The translations under genes and the position numbers were made by a program. Of a stretch of 64,000 nucleotides of DNA, positions 59,701 through 64,000 are shown in pieces. The notes under the pieces were generated by a model that saw nothing but the letters and a program-made list of their open reading frames with translations, had not been told where the DNA came from and did no database searches. Source of the DNA: Hordeum vulgare subsp. vulgare (taxonomy: Eukaryota > Streptophyta > Magnoliopsida > Poales > Poaceae); assembly GCF_904849725.1 (NCBI RefSeq), contig NC_058521.1, positions 434,762,676 through 434,826,675 on the forward strand, written 5' to 3'. Positions within the stretch are counted from its first letter, which is position 1, and each line of letters opens with the position of its first letter.

Positions 59701-60764
59701 GAAGGGAAAGAATCCATGATAGTGTATTGTTGTGGAGGTAGTGGACTCGTGTATGACTTATCAAAACTTGTTCAAAGATACTTGTAATCGTAGTATAGAT
59801 TAGCCAAGAGTCAAAGCTGGCTTGCTGCATGAAACCCCACAACCCCCTTGATGATACTTGTGCATGAGTAGATAGATCTGATTTAAAGTCTTGCTTAGTA
59901 CTTTCGTACGCATGTTTGCTTAATAACTGTTGCAGAAGATACCCACAAACCATCTGGTGGGTTCTACCTAGACGTCGATGATGACGAGTAGCTGGTGTCC
60001 CGGCTATGACCTAGCCCCTTCCGAAGGGATCTGTAGATAGTCAGGCTTTATGCCTTTTCCTTTCATCTATCTGTAGTCATACAGCTTTAATGCTTCCGCA
60101 TGGCTTGTATGAGTTTGTGTGTATGACTTGAGTGTCGGGTCATGTGACCCCTACCTATATGAACTTATTATGCAAGGCTCTTCTGAGCCTTCTAAATAAA
60201 TGTTGTGATGTTGTAGGGTTATGTTGTGATGCCATTGTTGTATCTATGCATATTGAGTATGTCATGCATACGTGTGATGTGCTATGATATGTATGGGGTT
60301 CGACACCTAGTTGTGCGCCTTTAGTAGTGCTCTTTATAGAGAAATGCCCCTTTGTGATTCCACTGAGCCCTGGTAGCTTGCTACTGCTCCAGACACATTG
60401 GTTGACCAGCATGTGTCCTTCTTAGCTGATGTGTCTGTCCCTTTGAGGAAATGCATCGCGGTGTAATGGAGTCCTTGTAGCTTGCTACAACTCCTCTACA
60501 CAAGCTGATGACCGACACCTCCTTTGCTGGGTTATGTATGCGTGTCTCTGTACGGATGTGCCACTTGGGTTTATAACTAGTATTGTCGACCCGAGTTCTT
60601 GCACATTGGAATGCTAGCGACACATTTGCATACATGAGTCAAAAGAAGCAAACGGTACCGGCCAAGGTAAGGTGGCAGATGTGGGGTTAACCGTGTGCGA
60701 GACTGCAAAGTGATGTTGTGTGTTACAGGCTGGATTCCTATGACTTAGGATCGGGGTCCCGACA
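56799..60764 (+). repeat. 3' LTR of element F, 3966 bp
   Basis: TGTCACATCCC to GGTCCCGACA, complete. A GC-rich block is followed by a donor-like CTC|GTGAGC at 57710, the palindromic module at 59537-59610, an acceptor-like CTGTTGCAG ending at 59935 and AATAAA at 60195-60200. Around 59590-59720 I count about 9 differences in 130 bp from the 5' LTR by eye (about 7%). TAGAT follows as the right target copy. Confidence 0.9.
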
Positions 60765-61500
60765 TAGATTCAGCCTTGGATTTCTTTATGGGAGCGGCAA
60801 CTGGCTTGTTCTTCTTCTTGAATTTTCCCTTCTTCCCCTTTCTCTTCTTGAAACTAGTGGTTCTATTCACCATCAACACTTGATTCTCCTTTTTGACTTC
60901 TACTTGTGCGAATTTCAGCATTGCGAACAACTCGGAGATGGACTTGTTCATCCCTTACATATTATAGCTCATCACGAAGCTTTTGTAGCTAGGTGGCACT
61001 GACTAGAGAACTCTGTCAGCGACCACCTCGGGTTGAAGCTCAAATCCCAACCGAATAAAACGGTTGTCGTACCCAAACATTCTGAGTATGTTCTCATTGA
61101 CACAACTATTCTGCTCCATCTTGCAGGCAAAGAATTTATCAGAGATCTCATACCTCTCGATTGGGGCATTTGCTTGAAAACCAAAAGTCAACTCCTGGAA
61201 CATCTCATATGCTCCATGGCGTTCGGAAGGTCTTTGAAGTCCTGATTCTAAGCCATACAATATGGCACGCTGAACTATCAAGTAGTCATCAGCACGCGTC
61301 TGCCAGATGTGCACAACATCCACATGCGACACTAGAAGGGGTGGCGCACCAAGCGGTGCATCAAGGACACAAGCCTTTTGCAAAGTCGTGAGGATAATCC
61401 TCAGATTATGGATCCAGTCCGCATAGTTATTTCCATTATCTTTTATACTAGCTTTATCTAGGAACGCATTAAAATTTAGGGGAGCTACTGCGTGAGCCAT
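60765..61500 (-). pseudogene. Copia gag of element H (UBN2 type), two stops, cut by F
   Basis: ATG at 61500 (MAHAVAPLNFNAFLDK). The UBN2-type gag core has NNYADWIHNLRIIL, FQELTFGFQ and ERYEISDKFFACKM. TAG at 61003-61005 and a TAA near 60955 are in frame and stand at Gln positions of the family as I remember it. The frame then continues through MNKSISELFAML to a lysine-rich stretch (KKRKGKKGKFKKKNK) and stops at the junction with F, before the zinc knuckle. It matches the BARE/Angela gag lineage. Confidence 0.87.
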
Positions 61501-62342
61501 CGTTCTACAATATAATTTGCAAAGACAACTTAGACTATGTTCATGATAATGAGTTCAATTAATCATATTACTACATAACTCCCCCTCAACTCAACACCCC
61601 TCGGGTTGACCAAGTGTAACATGATCCAAATCCACCAAACCAAGTCCGATCATCACGTGAGATGAGGTGGCTTCAATGGTGAAAATCTCCATGTTAATCA
61701 TATCTACTATATGACTCATGTTCGACCTTTCGGTCTCTTGTGTTCCGAGGCCAACTCTGTACATGCTAGGCTCGTCAACTATAACCCAAGTGTTCTACAT
61801 GTGCAAAATAGGCGTACATCCATTGTATACGAATGTAGAGTCTATCACGCCGATCATCATGAGGTGCTTCGAATCGATGAACCTTTGCAACGGTGCACAC
61901 TTGGGGAGAACACAATTTTATCTTGAAATTTTAGTGAGGAATCATCTTATAATGCTACCATCGTCCAAAGCAAATTAAGATGCATAAAAGGATTAAGATC
62001 ACATGCAAATCATATAAGTGACATGATATGGCCATCATCATCTTGTGATTTTGATCTCGATCTCCAAAGCACAAGCATGATCTCTATCGTCACCGGCATC
62101 ACACCATGATCTCCATCATCATGTCTTCATGTGGTTGTGGCACAAACTATTGCTTCTACGACTATTGCTAACTCATAGCAATAAAGTAAAGAAAAAGGCA
62201 CAAATAAATTGAAGACAACCCTATGGCTCCTGCGAGTTGCCGTACTCATCGACATGCAAGTCGTGATAATGTATAAAAAACATGATCATCTCATACATCA
62301 CATATATCACATCATGTCTTTGGCCATATCACATCACAACAT
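61501..62342 (-). other. 5' leader of Copia element H
   Basis: 842 bp upstream of gag with no gene. BARE/Angela elements have a leader of about this kind (long, untranslated), and the sequence near GGTCGAACATGAGTCATAT (minus strand, around 61715) fits it. TTATATTGTAG just before the ATG could be a splice acceptor. The leader is cut at 62342 by LTR I before its primer site. Confidence 0.7.
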
Positions 62343-64000
62343 TGCAACAGCCCAGAACCGACGCTCCAGAAGATTCCCATTTTATTTCGTTTTCGCGATG
62401 TGATTTATTTGGTTGTCGCATTCATCATCGCATCATGTGCATCATCGACATTGCATCGGCAATCTGCTCCCGTCATTTTTCAAAACTTGCATCCGTTGTT
62501 AGTTGCCGGCTCTCTCAGTTTTTGTCGTTGATCATTTCGAGACCAACCACACACGCACGCGCGTGCGGCATTGTTATTTTTTTTAAAGAAAAATGTGTAT
62601 AAACTTTCTCGGATTGGGTTGATAGTTGGCGTGCAATATAGTTAAAGTGTAGGTAGTCTCCCTGCCAAATTTTATCACAATGGGAGTCCGTATGATGTCC
62701 GAATCGTTAAATATATAGCGACACTATAGACGGTCAAATTGTTGGACGTTTTCCGTTTCTAAAACTCTATAACGGGCTGCCAACCTTCCGTCTCATCTCA
62801 GGCTAGCCCATCTACACAGCCCACTAGGCCCACCTAGCCTCTCCCTCCGTTCGTGGCCTTCGGATCGCGATCGGACGGACGAGGTCCAACTCACAATAGA
62901 CCATTACCTATATATATAAACCCACCTTATGGAGAGAGCCTCTCACTTTCTAGGGATCCCACTTGCCAAATTGCCAAAAAAAACCACTTGCAAGCCACAG
63001 CCCTAGCCATCTGCCTAATCCTGGCCCTCATATTCGAAATATGGGGCTCAGATTCGCCCAGAAACCCTCAGTCGAACATTGTCTACCACCACTCGAACAA
63101 TGTTCGCCCAGCCACAGGAGCCCCAGCTCCCACAACTGTTGCGTCCGAGTCGTGCCGCCACGCCCCTCCGGTGACCTCAGCGTCATGCCACCCCTGTAGT
63201 CCTTCCTCCGCTGCCTTGCCGGACCCCATTGCACTGCTGGGTGCCACACCGGCCGCCCGGAGCCCGACCCCATGAGCTCCCCGTCGGCCCAGGTCACCGC
63301 CGCTCCGCCGTGTCGCCTCCCCGCCCGGATCAGGGCTTGCGCCACCCGGATCATCCACTTTGTCCCACCTACGTGCCATCCCCCGCGAACCCTGCCCCCC
63401 TACGCTGCCACTCGCGGGAAGCCGTCGCTGCCTCCATCTGTCTCCAGCTCGGGAACGAGCACGGGAGGACGAAGCCTCCGCTCGCCAGATCGAGCGCCCG
63501 TGGGACGCCTCGTGAGGGCCCAACCACAACACGAGCGAGGCCCAGTGGTGCATGTCCATTGACCGCTCCCCGGCCCAGCCAGCGTAAGGCCGGCCAGCTC
63601 CCCAGCGCGAGCTGGCGCAAGCCAGCGCAGTGCCTCACCCGCGGCAGAGCCGCGCCTCGTCACCGACCGGGCCATGGCCCATGGTGAGTCCCCCAAGCCC
63701 ACTTGCTCTGCATGTTACCTTGTGCCATGGGCGTAGTATAGTATTGTTGCGCCCATGTTTTTGTTGGCGCAGTTGCAGTAGATTGGGCCCGTATGTGTTT
63801 TTACACATTATCAAATTTATCCATTTAACCACTACATTAATAATTATAGAAAATTGCATCATTTTGAATTGCTAATAACTAATTATCCATGTATCGCATG
63901 TAAAAACTTCAGATATGTAAAATGTCCATCATTCATGTAGATTAATAATATCCCACTTTCACACAGGATAGAAATATTTAAACTTGTTGTTAGCATTGTA
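62343..64000 (+). mobile_element. Element I: start of a further long Gypsy-type LTR, running off the right edge
   Basis: TGCAACAGCCCAGAACC at 62343 resembles the LTR starts of B (TGTAACATCCC) and F/G (TGTCACATCCC). As in B, a TATA box follows (TATATATAA, 62911), then a GC-rich block, then a donor-like CATG|GTGAGT (63684). Frames in the GC-rich block (for example 63028-63354 and 63083-63559 on the minus strand, 62853-63275 and 63229-63687 on the plus strand) overlap each other and show no domain. The end and target copy are outside, so the call rests on the start and the architecture. A host-gene promoter and first exon is a less likely alternative. Confidence 0.5.

Larger units (their letters stand above)
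18081..60764 (+). mobile_element. Element F: long-LTR chromovirus-type Gypsy retrotransposon carrying C and E
   Basis: Order: 5' LTR (18081-40613, 5'-truncated, split by C), tRNA-Met primer site, extra ORF, gag (split by E), NC, protease, RT, RNase H, integrase with chromodomain remnant, polypurine tract, 3' LTR (56799-60764). The integrase C-terminus has a GPF-type motif and a degraded chromodomain (KVQWSN), as in the Tekay/Del chromovirus clade. The right flank TAGAT (60765-60769) should be a target copy; the left copy was lost with the first roughly 500 bp of the 5' LTR and part of Copia H. All coding parts carry stops or frameshifts. Confidence 0.88.
11303..62342 (-). mobile_element. Element H: BARE/Angela-type Copia retrotransposon, host of the main nest
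   Basis: On the minus strand the remaining parts are: leader (62342-61501), gag (61500-60765), then element F, then the RT end and RNase H (18080-17078), polypurine tract, and a 3' LTR (17043-11303, split by solo LTR G). The LTR end TGTTGGGGAACG, the UBN2-type gag and the RNase H sequence match the BARE/Angela lineage as I remember it. NC, protease, integrase and the first part of RT are missing. The 5' LTR would lie right of the window, because element I cuts the leader at 62343. The pieces are joined by family, orientation and order, not by an uninterrupted read. AGACT at 11298-11302 is the candidate left target copy. Confidence 0.8.

Noticed and set aside
62853..63687. Candidate host gene exon near the right edge
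   Set aside because: Several overlapping frames on both strands are open because of GC content; no domain, and the block matches the architecture of long LTRs. A host first exon cannot be fully excluded.

Overview
The window is plant intergenic DNA of Triticeae type (wheat, Aegilops, barley or rye group). It consists almost entirely of nested LTR retrotransposons. I find no host protein gene, tRNA, rRNA or CRISPR array. The Triticeae assignment is from memory of element style: Athila-group Gypsy LTRs starting TGATACGTC, a BARE/Angela-type Copia, and Gypsy LTRs of about 4 kb. I had no database.

Layout. (1) 1-7671, minus strand: Athila-group Gypsy element A, entering from the left edge. Its gag-protease-RT frame is open for 814 codons to the edge. 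Its 5' LTR is split by a 3.6 kb solo LTR, B (3466-7058, TSD GAGAT). (2) 7672-11302: a degraded LTR fragment, then about 3 kb of unassigned DNA with a 40-bp repeat array just upstream of a TATA box. (3) 11303 to about 62342: one BARE/Angela-type Copia element, H, on the minus strand. Its 3' LTR carries a 4.0 kb solo LTR, G. Its middle is occupied by a chromovirus-type Gypsy element, F (18081-60764), whose arrival or later decay removed the Copia NC-protease-integrase region. (4) Inside the 5' LTR of F sits Athila-group element C (18882-37879), which in turn contains Athila-group element D (22365-32611). Inside the gag of F sits Athila-group element E (43066-53224, perfect TSD TGGTC). (5) From 62343 a third long LTR, I, interrupts the Copia leader and leaves the window.

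How the parts work. A, D and E encode gag, aspartic protease, RT, RNase H and integrase, with a tRNA-Asp-type primer site. C has gag and protease but no RT or integrase, so it would need enzymes in trans. C, D and E each carry one extra 3' ORF. In each, that ORF is preceded by an internal copy of the LTR leader and hairpin region and followed by a second copy of the polypurine tract. D and E put unrelated proteins in the same slot. This cassette is the most unusual structure in the window. F primes from initiator tRNA-Met and has an additional ORF upstream of gag.

Decay is advanced everywhere except in A. Most in-frame stops fit C-to-T (or G-to-A) change at Gln, Arg and Trp codons. Catalytic residues are lost in the protease of D and in the protease and RT of F. 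LTR divergence, estimated by eye, rises from about 4% (D, E) through about 5% (C) to about 7% (F), matching the nesting order.
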